Source of the DNA: Salvelinus alpinus
Taxonomy: Eukaryota; Chordata; Actinopteri; Salmoniformes; Salmonidae
Direction: 5' to 3'
Assembly (NCBI RefSeq): GCF_045679555.1
Contig: NC_092094.1
Span: 36,844,430-36,908,429, forward strand
DNA: 64,000 bases
The notes beneath the pieces were generated by a model, which saw nothing but the letters and a program-made list of their open reading frames with translations, was not told where the DNA came from and searched no databases. The position numbers were made by a program, and so were the translations under genes. This document shows, one piece after another, positions 36,589-47,218 of this stretch. Numbering within the stretch: the stretch's first letter is position 1; each line of letters starts with the position of its first letter.

Positions 36589-39500
36589 TTCATTTTGTGG
36601 ACGGAGTTGGCCATTCTACTTCAAACTTTCAGGCTTAAAGAGAATAAAACTCTCATTATTCAGTAGGTCAGCTTGCTCCCAAAGCCCAAATCCCAAGTTA
36701 CACACTTGATGTTGTTCACTGGGGCTGAAGCCAAGGTTTCCAAAATACCCCTAGCTGAAAACGGAATCACTCTCATCATCAGCCAGTGGCTTCATAAAAC
36801 ATAACCTTAATTGAACCTCTTGTCAACGGGTGGGGTTTTCTGATAGATCAGAACAGCAAAGCCACAGAGAGGAGGGTAGCAAGAGCCAGAGTTATGATCA
36901 AACACCCTTGGTTGTCCACAATCAATCAGTCTGTGTTAGGATTACTGCATGCAATGGTTTTTGCAGGGGAGCACTGGCCGTGGGTGGGCAGGGTGTGTAA
37001 AGAACTACTGATCTACAGGGTTGATCTCTTACATTTCTTTACAGCATAATTTGATCCATAACTGCAATAAACAGATCAGAGAGATAGAGGTTCCAGATTT
37101 GAAGCCTGATATACATTTGAACCTTGAGGGAGGGTGGTGGGGATGTTGCATTTTTTATGTGTCAAACATAACATCTCCTTTTCTAATATGATCTGCGCAT
37201 GAACTACAATGCTCTATGTTTACATTCTGTACATGTCAGCATTTGTCACATGTCATGAATTAATAATCTGTCTGTACTTACAGTCTATGGTATAGGAATA
37301 TGATGCTTGCTGGGACATTCATTTAACTGGATATGTTTTTCTGTTTACTGAGGCAGCTGGAAGGCATGAAATATTAATATATAAAGTATTCCAAATAACC
37401 AGGAGCAAGTTTGGCATACCTCCCATCTTTACACCAAATCTCAATCTGAAGTCCTGTAGTTGTGCAGGAAGGTACCGTATCTGTCCAAATCTCAGTCACT
37501 GAACACAAGACAACACTCAGTGCACTAAAGCCATCAACTAACTCGCAACACCAACATTTCCGTTTGATATTTCATCAAAACTAAAGGACATCTTTGAAGC
37601 CGTCATTAGTTGGCTGGCTTAAGTACACTGAGTAGAACATGTAAAACCCACTGAAAGTAAATGCAGATTCAGCATCAGTCATCACCATTTTATTGATTAT
37701 TTATAAATGTAGCAAAACATACTTCATACAGACAGACACATAGTGAAAGTGAAAAGAATTTGAACCAATGTTGAAAACTCTGGAACACCCTGTGGATGGC
37801 TTTCTGTACAAAAGATAAGCTTCTACTGAAGATTGTCAATACACACTATTGAATTGAATGACATATATCGAGATGTTGTTCTCCGAAGCCCAGTATCTCT
37901 GAACTTGGTCCAGTGTGTGGTCTGTCCACAGTGGAAAAACCCCATAGATGAATGTCCCTCAGAGGCTTATTCATCCCCGGGGCTCTAAATAAGCATTCTG
38001 TTTGATGGACCGCCTTTAGGATGACAGTATCACATATTCAAAGGGAGGAATATATAATCTGTTGAATTTGCACCCTTCGTCTCATCTGCTTCTATCTTTG
38101 AGAGATGTATGGTCAATATAGTACAATGAGAATACAGACAGAATGGTTTCTTCCTTTTCAACATATCATAAAAAGAAAGAGTGCACAGTTGTACATGCCA
38201 ATCATACAGAGTCCCAAGCATATAACACAACACTTTTGTTCTATTAAAACTGCTAGTTCAGAACTATACAATTCAGGTACATTAACATCATATCTATGCA
38301 AAGAATAATGATGCTTATGAGCTGATGTATACAGGAATTAAAAAGTATTTTGTAAAGCAAGATAACAGAGAGGCAGGCATTAAAGGCATAGCTTTTATTC
38401 ACCAAGTGTTATTACACTGGCACAATGCACACAAGCAGATACATACACACACACACACACAAACATACGAGCACACACACACACAACACACACATACGCA
38501 CAGACACACGCTCACACGCAAACACACACAATTTTGAAATAGAGAGTTTGCCAACAGCCTAAAATGTGTTATCCACTAACCTAAAATGTTGCAGTGTTAG
38601 CTGATGTTATAGACAGACAATATTCTTTAAATATTTAAATTTAGTTAATAATCAACTAAATCCACTTGATATATTTTACAATGCAGATGAAAATAGATTT
38701 TCTTCAGGTTTTCACTCCAGTTTACTACCGCTTCCCTGACCATCCCACATAACTTTGCTGCATTAGCAAACAAGATTAATTGCCAATAAAAAATGCAAAT
38801 CCACTGCAAATCCAAATTGACCGCTAAAGCTGTTGAATAGGGCAAAGCAAGTAGAAAACATGACCTTTTTAAAAGGTACAGTAACATTTCCAACATGGTA
38901 GTTTATCTCAGACGTACATTCAATTAGTACTAGGTTTTAAATGCAGCTAACTTTTCATGTCATGGAGTCAAACAGGGGTTATCCTCATGGTGTTTAGTAT
39001 TATAAAACAAAAGTCCTTTAGAGTAAAACCTAGCTTACTTCTATACCGTTCCTATTCCCCCAGGGTCTCTGCTTGATATGGACATAAATATGAATATTAA
39101 TGAAATACATTATGTACACGTTCATCCATATTTCTTCAACACAAATAACTAAATATAATTAGGTTAGTCTAGACTTGAGCTAGACAACAGACAATAAGAA
39201 GTGATGTTGAATGTAAGTTAAGTGGTTTATCTGTTCATAAACACTGTATTAAACACACGGGATGACTGCACAGTTGAGCAGTGGCAGCGAACTGCCTAGA
39301 CCTGGGTATACTTCATTATGCTTGCCTGCAGGTGAGCTCTATTGTTTTAGAGGTTTTACTCTAAGTAATCCTCTCAGTAATCTTCAGTGAGTCTCAAACT
39401 AAATAAAAAAAAATTGCCTTCAATGCTACAAAACATCCCACAGTACTCTCTGATTGAATAGCAACCTGACAAACTTAGGATGCAGTGTTTGAGACGTTGC

Positions 39501-39847
39501 TGTTAAGCCTTGCCTGGTAAGGCTTGAAGACTCTGTCTTGGGTTCCAGATGTTTGAGGTTTATGTGCTCATTTACATTCTAACCTCAGCTCTCCCAGACA
39601 GCATCCCCTGGAACCATACTATTCAACTGAACAGTTTCATTCCAAAACACTGTATATCCATTTTCAGAAATGTTTGTAAATTAGCTTTTTTCTTTTCAAG
39701 AACTTATGAAAGAGTGGTGTGTTTCTTCCTCATCTTATCATGACATGCGGTTGTTAAATTACAGAAATGTGTTTGTTTGAAACCTATCACTAGATGGTTT
39801 TATTTCAGAGAGACAAATAATACATTTTGGTTGCAAAACGAGATATA
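36589..39847. other. Unique non-coding sequence
   Basis: No exon, RNA gene or long repeat was recognised in 3.3 kb, apart from the CA-rich stretch at about 38448-38530. It lies between pskh1 and the 3' end of nrn1l. Confidence 0.5.
38448..38530. repeat. Degenerate (CA)n microsatellite
   Basis: CACACA runs interrupted by ATAC, GAG and CGC variants. Confidence 0.85.
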
Positions 39848-40414
39848 CAGTGGGGTCCGAAATAATTGACACCCTTGATAAAGATGAGCAATGAGACATG
39901 CTAACCTCCCCTGTTATTACTAATGGTGAGAGGTTAGCATGTCTTGGAGGTATGATCTTTGATTCTCTGTAACTTTCTCAATCATCATTAATCACGATTC
40001 ATTAAGGATTACCCGTAATCATGGTAAGTGTTTAGAAACATATTCTATTCTTATTTATAATAAAAGTGACTAAATAATCTAAAACACAACCAAAACTAAC
40101 TGCAAATGCATCCAACAAGTTTGTAGTAACAAGCCTGATGTAGTCATTGCATGCTAGGAACATGGGAACAAATACTAAACTTTTGACTACTTTATTTATA
40201 AGAATCTTTAGGGATGTCAATCATTTTGACCCCCACCTTTTTGAGAAAAAATGATTACTTATTAAACAAAATCTCTTTCTCTGAGAAATTGTGTTAGTAT
40301 AAAATATAATTTTCAAATTTTTGGAGCATACAATATAGTTCATTATTTGAATTATTTATTTTATACATTCATTATTTACTTTATCAAGGCTCTCAATAAT
40401 TTCAGACCCCATTG
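39848..40414. mobile_element. Tc1/mariner-type MITE
   Basis: The ends are CAGTGGGGTCCGAAATAATT and GAAATT-to-CATTG inverted repeats (about 40 bases, imperfect), with TA at 39846-39847 and 40415-40416. There is no coding frame in 567 bp. A perfect 15-bp internal hairpin AGACATGCTAACCTC (39894-39908 against 39930-39944) sits near the left end. The right end is homologous to 56575-56670. Confidence 0.85.
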
Positions 40415-40743
40415 TATCCACCTCCCTCTCAGAGAAAAGAGTAGTACTGCAAGGTTTTACACAGTCAAATGTGACATATAATTTAATTTTTTATTAAAGA
40501 ACTGTAGAAATGATACATTTGGCACATTAATATTTAAAATATATATATTAAAACATTTATCAATACCGTAATATGAGATCTAGGCTCTGGTTAAAATTAG
40601 TGCACTATATAAGGAATAGGGTGCCATTTGGGATGAGCCCTAACTCTAACCAAGTACTATAGCATGAGGTTTTTAATTATGTGTTGAATTTATATGTTAA
40701 ATATACAGGATACGGACATTCCATTCCAGCTAAACAATGGATA

Positions 40744-42390
40744 CAGTGGCTTGCGAAACTATTCACCCCCCTTGGCATTTTTCCTATTTTGTTGCCTTAC
40801 AACCTGGAATTAAAATAGATTTTTGGGGGGTTTGTATCATTTGATTTACACAATATGCCTACCACTTTGAAGATGCAAAATATTTTTGATTGTGAAACAA
40901 ACAAGAAATAAGACAAAAAAACAAGAAACTTGAGTGTGCATAACTATTCACCCCCCCAAAGTCAATACTTTGTAGAGCCACCTTTTGCAGAAATTAAAGC
41001 TGCAAGTCTCTTGGTGTATGCTTGGCACATCTAGCTCTTGGGGTAAGCTTGGCACATCTAGCCACTGGGATTTTTGCCCATTCTTCAAGGTTAAACTGCT
41101 CCAGCTCCTTCAAGTCGGATGGGTTCCGCTGGTGTGCAGCAATCTTTAAGTCATACCACAGATTCTCAATTGGATTGAGGTCTGGGCTTTGACTAGGCCA
41201 TTCCAAGACATTTAAATGTTTCCCCTTAAATCACTCGAGTGTTGCTTTAGCAGTATGCTTAGGGTCATTGTCCTGCTGGAAGGTGAACCTTCGTCCCAGT
41301 CTGAAATCGCTTGAAGACTGAAACAGGTTTCCCTCAAGAATGTCCCTGTATTTAGCACCATCCATCATTCCTTCAATTCTGACCAGTTTCCCAGTCCCTG
41401 CCAATGAAAAACATCCCCACAGCATGATGCTGCCACCACCATGCTTCACTGTGGGGTTAGTGTTCTCGGGGTGAAGAGAGGTTGGGTTTGCTAGACATAG
41501 CGTTTTCCTTGATGGCCAAAAAGCTCAATTTTAGTCTCATCTAACCAGAGTACCTTCTTCCATATGTTTGGGTAGTCTCCCATATGCCTTTTGGTGAACA
41601 CCAGACATGTTTGCTTATTTTTTTCTTTAAGCAATGGCTTTTTTCTGGCCACTCTTCCGTAAAGCCCAGCTCTGTGGAGTGTACGGCTTAAAGTGGTCCT
41701 ATGGACAGATACTCCAATCTCCTCTGTGGAGCTTTGCAACTCCTTCAGTATTATCTTTGGTCTCTTTGTTGCCTCTCTGATTAATGCCCCCCTTGCCTGG
41801 TCCATGAGTTTTGGTGGGCGGCCCTCTCCTGGCAGGTTTGTTGTGGTGCCATATTCTTTCCATCTTCTTATAAGGGATTTAATGGTGCTCCGTGGGATGT
41901 TCAAAGTTTCAGATATTCTTTTTATAACCCAACCATGATCTGTACTTCTCCACAACTTTGTCCTTGACCTGTTTGGAGATCTCATTGGTCTTCATGGTGC
42001 CGCTTGTTTGGTGGTGCACCTTGCTTAGTGGTGTTGCAGACTCTGGGGCCTTTCAGAACAGGTGTATATATACACTGAGATCATGTGACAGATCATGTGA
42101 CACTTAGATTGCACACAGGTGCACTTTACTTAACTAATTATGTAACTTCTGAAGGTAATTGGTTGCACCAGATCTTATTTAAGAGCTTCATAGCAAAGGG
42201 GGTGAATACATATGCACGCACCACTTTTCCATTTGTAATTTGTTTGAAACAAGTTATTTTTTCATTTCACTTCACCAATTTGCACTATTTTGTGTTTGTC
42301 CATTTCAAGAAATCCAAATAAAAATCAATTTCAATTACAGGTTGTAATGCAACAAAATGCCAAGGGGGTGAATACTTTTGCAAGGCACTG
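40744..42390 (-). mobile_element. Tc1-like transposon (family E)
   Basis: The left end CAGTGGCTTGCGAAACTATT and the right end AATACTTTTGCAAGGCACTG are inverted repeats with TA at 40742-40743 and 42391-42392. Length 1647 bp. It is the sister of 20864-22455. It inserts 280 bp downstream of the nrn1l stop codon and could fall in that gene's 3' UTR. Confidence 0.93.
40962..41995 (-). pseudogene. Tc1-like transposase relic (family E), nearly full length
   Basis: 41985-41491 is open through the whole DNA-binding domain, linker and first catalytic Asp: [49 protein letters not shown]. After a frameshift near 41480, 41449-41231 reads [20 protein letters not shown] and [18 protein letters not shown]. 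41206-40994 reads [18 protein letters not shown] small in-frame duplication near the C-terminus gives two [13 protein letters not shown] repeats. All three catalytic residues are present, but the frame is broken. Confidence 0.92.
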
Positions 42391-42672
42391 TATATAGCGT
42401 TTTGCAACAAAACCAATTGTAATAGACATCTAAAATCTATGAATAAAAAATCTGAGGACAGTAGTATTGAACAGACACGTAAAGTTATTCATAGAGATGA
42501 TATGTGTGTACGAAATGAATACACTACAGATGAGGAGCTGTCAATCTGAACGTGCAGCTAGAAATATATGCAACTCCTTTTTAGTAAAGAAAAAAATATG
42601 AGTGACTTCATGATACTGTCTGTTTGTACATGTCCTCTATGAGTTCCTCCCTGCCCTTCACCCTGGTCGTGT

Positions 42673-42970
42673 CTATAGGCTAGGCAACAGCAACAGAAAA
42701 GACAGACATGAGGGGAGCAAGAAGAAGGAGGCAGGACCTGGACAGTGGGCGTGTGCTTTAAGAGACTCCTGGTTAATCTCTTCCTGGTTGGACGGGCTCA
42801 GGGCATCAGCGTTGGTAGCTGGTTGGTTACGACTGGAGCACATGTAATACAGGTTTCCAGAAAACTGCATCTTCTTGGACTCCTGTCGCAAAGACTCCCA
42901 GACAGCAGAAGCCTCATCCGGACACCAGGCCATCGCCACGTTTGCACAGTCATGAAACTCATCCCAGGAC
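42673..42970 (-). CDS. nrn1l: nrn1l, last exon (neuritin-like C-terminus with GPI signal)
   Basis: This is the final coding exon of a neuritin family protein: small secreted, GPI-anchored, neurite-promoting proteins with six conserved cysteines. The acceptor CCCCCTACAG ends at 42971; the first G completes the AA left by the previous exon (codon AAG). It reads SWDEFHDCANVAMAWCPDEA, then VWESLRQESKKMQFSGNLYY and MCSSRNQ, matching the neuritin pattern of W-DFH-C ... CP-EA--VWE-L--E ... L---C. Before the stop come NQESLKAHAHC and a strongly hydrophobic tail (FFLLPSCLSFLLLLP), a GPI-attachment signal. The NQE-L-A segment resembles mammalian NRN1L more than NRN1. 99 complete codons plus stop; no lesion. 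Confidence 0.9.
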
Positions 42971-43216
42971 CTGTAGGGGGTGGAACAGAGATGGTCACAT
43001 ACAGTGCATTCGGAAATTATCCAGACCCCGTGACTTTTTTTACAGCCTTATTCTAAAATGTATTAAATAAACAATTTTCCTCATAAAAAAAATCAAAACA
43101 AACATCCTTACACTTATTTACATAAGTATTCAGACCCTTTGCTATGAGACTCGAAATTGAGCTCAGGTGCATCCTGTTTCCATTGATCATCCTTGAGATG
43201 TTTCTACAACTTGATT

Positions 43217-43359
43217 AGGGAAAGGGAAAGTGGGATACCTAGTCAGTTGTACAACTGAATGCCTTCAACTGAAATGCGTCTTCCGCATTTAACCCAACCC
43301 CTCTGAATCAGAGAGGTGCGGGGGACTGCCTTAATCAACATCCAAGTCTTCGGCGCCCG
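43217..43359. repeat. Short interspersed repeat inserted in the Tc1, GATT flanks
   Basis: Where the family reads CTTGATTGGAGTCC, this copy reads CTTGATT, 143 foreign bases (AGGGAAAGGG ... CGGCGCCCG), then GATTGAGTCC. The GATT flanks suggest a 4-bp target duplication. The body (CAACTGAAATGCGTCTTCCG, CCCCTCTGAATCAGAGAGGT) is a short repeat common in salmonids, of a class I cannot name. Confidence 0.7.
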
Positions 43360-43465
43360 GATTGAGTCCACCTGTGGTAAATTCAATTGATTGGACATGA
43401 TTTGGAAGGTACACACCTGTCTATATAAGGTCCCACAGTTGACAGTGCATGTCAGAGCAAAAACC

Positions 43466-44231
43466 ATGCCCTGAGATTGATGGAATTGTTCGTATAGCTC
43501 TGAGAGTATTCTGTCGAGGCACAGTTCCTCTGTGGAGATGGGAGAACCTTCCAGAAGGACAAACTATCTCTACAGCACTCCACCAATCAGGCCTTTATGG
43601 TAGAGTGGCCCGACGGAAGCCACTCCTCAGTAAAAGGCACATGACAGCCCTCTTGGAGTTTGCCAAAAGGCACCCAAAGACTTGCAGACTGTGAGGAACA
43701 AGATTATCTGGTCTAGTGAAACCAAGATTGAACTCTTTGGCCTGAATGCCAAATGTCACTTCTAGAGGAAACCTGGAACCATCCCTACGGTGAAGCATGG
43801 TGGTGGCAGCATCATGCTGTGGGGATGTTTTTCATCGGCAGGGACTGAGAGACTAGTCAGGATCGAGGGAAAGATGAACGGAGCAAAGTACAGAAAGATC
43901 CTTGATGAAAACCTGCTCCAGTGCGCTCAGGACCTCAGACTGGGGCAAAAGTTCACCTTCCAACTGGACAACGACCCTAAGTACACAGCCAAGACAACAC
44001 AGGAGTGGCTTCGGGACAAGTCTCTCAATGTCCTTGAGTGCCCAGCCAGAGCCTGGACTTGAACCTGATCGAACATCTGTGAAGAGACCTGAAAATAGCT
44101 AACCTGACAGAACTTGAGAGGATCTGCAGAGAAGAATGGGAGAAACTCCCCAAATATAGGTGTGCCAAGCTTGTACACCCAAGGGCCTCGAGGCTGTAAT
44201 CGCTGCCAAAGGTGCTTCAACAAGGTACTGA
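43466..44231 (+). pseudogene. Tc1-like transposase relic (family A)
   Basis: The start codon context is followed almost at once by a deletion of most of the DNA-binding domain. Readable parts are HQSGLYGRVARRKPLLSKRH (43449-43694 frame), then [20 protein letters not shown] and [20 protein letters not shown] (43790-44062 frame). A 1-base loss just after NVLE shifts the frame before the Glu motif. It ends KGASTRY. Dead. Confidence 0.87.
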
Positions 44232-44941
44232 ATAAAGGGTCTGAATACTTATGTAAATGTGATATTTCCGTTTTTTCTCATTTCTAAAAACCTGTTTCTT
44301 CTTTGTCATTATGGGGTATTGTGTGTGTAACACCACTCATAAACATCTTAGATTCACATTCCCTGTGTACAAGTGCAGAAAGGCTAAACTTGCACTGTAT
44401 TTGGATATGGGCCCATGGTCTTAACTCAACCCTTAAACAGCACATCTGTTGGGGGCATAGGGCATCTGTTTATCGTACACACAGGAGACCTTGAGGGGAA
44501 TGGGTGAAACAAAGAGGAAGCAAAATGCAGCCTTGCAAAGTCCCAGAGTCACATGTGCAGTAGAAAACAGCAGAGTAACAGCAGGTGAAGGGCAGCTTGT
44601 TAGCAATATCTGCCTGCAGTCTATTTTCTGATTAAAATAATAAAGGATTGCTGAGGTGTTAGATTAAACACTTGATCTGAAACATACACTGCATGCTAAT
44701 GCATAAACAAACCAAGCTCACGGCCTGGGAAACAAGGACATTACCTGTTCTATTAACGACAGATTTTCCTTAATTTTTATTCTCTACTCAAGGTAAATTC
44801 TCCTAGCATTCCATAGAGAATACTGACAGTGGTGCAGCCTTGGCCTAGATGCAAATCTGAGACTTTTATCCAGTAGGGAAAATACTGCCTTTCTACTAAC
44901 TGCCTTTCCCTAACAGATTTGACCACATTCCTAGGAAGAGT

Positions 44942-45077
<136 letters not shown>

Positions 45078-45344
45078 GTGCAGACGTATGTATACACACG
45101 CACGTAAGACTAAGTTTACTGAATGGCAGGATTAGTACCTTAATTGGTACCTTAAGGAATATGACAAAAATAATAACATAATTGTAATGACCACTATATA
45201 CCTGAAGATAACAAGTGTGTCTCCAGCTCCCCAATACTGAACAACAACTCCCGACAGGACCTTCCTACATTGATGCAATGTTTTCTGGGAATGGATTGAT
45301 CTTGATGGGGTGATGCATCTTCCAGGGGGGTCATACTCTAGCTC

Positions 45345-45538
45345 ACAGGTGTCAAACTCATTCCACGGGGGGCCAAGTGTCTGCGGGTTTTCGCTCCTCC
45401 CTTGTACTTGATTGATGAATTAACATCACTAATTAGTTAGGAACTCCCCACAACTGGTTGTCTAGGGCTTTATTGAAAGGAAAAACCAAAAACCTGCAGA
45501 CACTAGGCCCTCCGTGGAATGAGTTTGACACCCCTGCG
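45345..45538. mobile_element. hAT-type MITE with perfect 8-bp target duplication
   Basis: The 194-bp foldback element has ends ACAGGTGTCAAACTCATTCC and GGAATGAGTTTGACACCCCTG. Identical octamers TCTAGCTC flank it (45337-45344, 45539-45546). The arms extend inward with GGCC, GTGTCTGC and GGTTTT matched by AAAACC, GCAGACAC and GGCC. Confidence 0.9.
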
Positions 45539-46160
45539 TCTAGCTCAACAACAACCATTTAAAATGGCTACGACAATTATTCAAATCCAGATTAAAAGGC
45601 AAATGCAGTTTTGAACCCTCACGACTTTAGGACCATGCGGACGCCTGGGAGCGGGAGGGAAGGCTGTTTATGGCTGGCTGGCTTTATGGAGAGCTTATCG
45701 ATGCAACTGAAGGGAGCAGCGCGACTTTTTCTGGAAACAGTGCTGAGGTAAAGATGGCTGTACTTTGGCTAGGTAACTGCTGTTTGACTTGATATGAAAC
45801 TGAACTAGAGTGTAACCCCGGTGCTGAACTAGTGCGTAGCAGCTAATGTGTTTGTAGAATGTTAAGTCCCTTATTGACTGAGGTGAATGAAGCTACAGCA
45901 ACAAGTTGATCATGTCCTGAGTCAAATTTTGCTTGTTTTTGATGTTCTCCAAATTGTATTTTAGAGTGTTTTAATGTGTAGACATTGAGTAAATGAGATT
46001 CGATTCTATAAAAATTCCTTGACATAATGTTAAGATGGATTACAGACGCATGTATAAATAGAATGGAAGACAGAGATGGATAAAGAGAGACACTCAATAT
46101 TTAATTAGGCACTCCAATATGCCTCCAGCAAATGGGAAGTGCTGTCAGGATGTTAGAGAG

Positions 46161-46256
46161 AGCTGGAGCATAACCATGGAGAAGAAAGAGTGAGCTGGGG
46201 CATAACCATGGAGAAGAAAGAGAGAGCTGGGGCATAACCATGGAGAAGAAAGCGAG
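46161..46256. repeat. 32-bp tandem repeat, exactly three copies
   Basis: The unit starts AGCTGG, contains GCATAACCATGGAGAAGAAA, and repeats at 46161, 46193 and 46225 with only a few substitutions. Confidence 0.93.
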
Positions 46257-46491
46257 AGCGATGGAGATATTGAAATAGAGGTAAAGATCTGGTGAAGCCC
46301 ATCGTTCAATGGTAATTCAATTATGGGTCACAGTGTTATGTCAATTTCTAATTTCAGAGTGTGTGTGTGTCTATAAATAACATATAGATGAGGGGATTTG
46401 TATCTACTGTAAGTTCATAATCATTGGTCTTGGTTCATCTGTCAGTTACTGTAGTGCTATAATGTGTGTGTGTGGGGGGGGGGGTGCTTAC

Positions 46492-46605
46492 TTGCAGATG
46501 GTGTGTATCTCCTGTGTGTCCTCATCTTTCTGGGCACTGTCGGTCAGGCTGTCTCCCAGAGCCATCAGACACTGAGCGAAGCCCTTATAGATGGAGTGAC
46601 ACCTC
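46492..46605 (-). CDS. nrn1l: nrn1l, middle exon (neuritin-like core)
   Basis: It encodes RCHSIYKGFAQCLMALGDSL and, after an acidic QKDEDTQE stretch, IHTIC. This is the neuritin pattern C--(I/V)(Y/F)-GF--C---LGDS ... I-T-C (human NRN1: KCDAVFKGFSDC). The donor TGCAA|GTAAGC is at 46492/46491, phase 2, matching the next exon. The acceptor is less certain: CACCAG at 46606 gives this start, and CCCCTGTCCCAG at 46624 would add six codons in the same frame. Together the two exons supply six family-type cysteines, plus one in the C-terminal region. The upstream signal-peptide exon was not found in the window. Confidence 0.85.
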
Positions 46606-47218
46606 CTGGTGGAGGCAGCAGAGCTGGGACAGGGGCCGACGACTGGACGGAGACACAGAGACATACAGTATACCATCAGCACTCTCTGTATCCCTGGCTC
46701 ACATTGGGGAGAAATGAGCATCAGGAGAGTTCAATATTGCCAAGCACAGGACATCTGAGGGGTTTTTGTAAATGTGTTTGGTTACTTTAAACAAGTGGCA
46801 ACAAAGCTCTGTCTTGTACAAGGCTTGACAAACCTTGGATCCTCTATAGCTGAATCCTCAATATGTATACTACGTGACCAAAAGTTTGTGGACACCTGCT
46901 CGTCGAACATCTCATTACAAAATCATGGGCATTAATATGGAGTTGGTCCCCCCTTTGCTGCTATAAGTCTCCACTCTTCTGGGAAGGCTTTCCACTAGAT
47001 GTTGGAACATTGCGGGGACTTGCTTCCATTCAACCACAAGAGTATTAGTGAGGTCAGGCACTGATTTTGGGTGATTAGGCCTGGCTCGCAGTCGGCGTTC
47101 CAATTCATCCCAAAGGTGTTCGATGGGGTTAAGGTCAGGGCTCTGTGCAGGCCAGTCAAATTTTCCACACCGATCTCGACAAACCATTTCTGTATGGACC
47201 TCGCTTTGTTCACGTGGC

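Larger units (their letters stand above)
43002..44327 (+). mobile_element. Tc1-like transposon (family A), right end lost
   Basis: The left end CAGTGCATTCGGAAATTATC follows TA at 43000-43001. The body is collinear with 16208-17693 up to TTGTCATTATGGGGTATTGT near 44327, where it stops short of the right inverted repeat. A 143-bp foreign piece interrupts it at 43217-43359. Confidence 0.87.
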
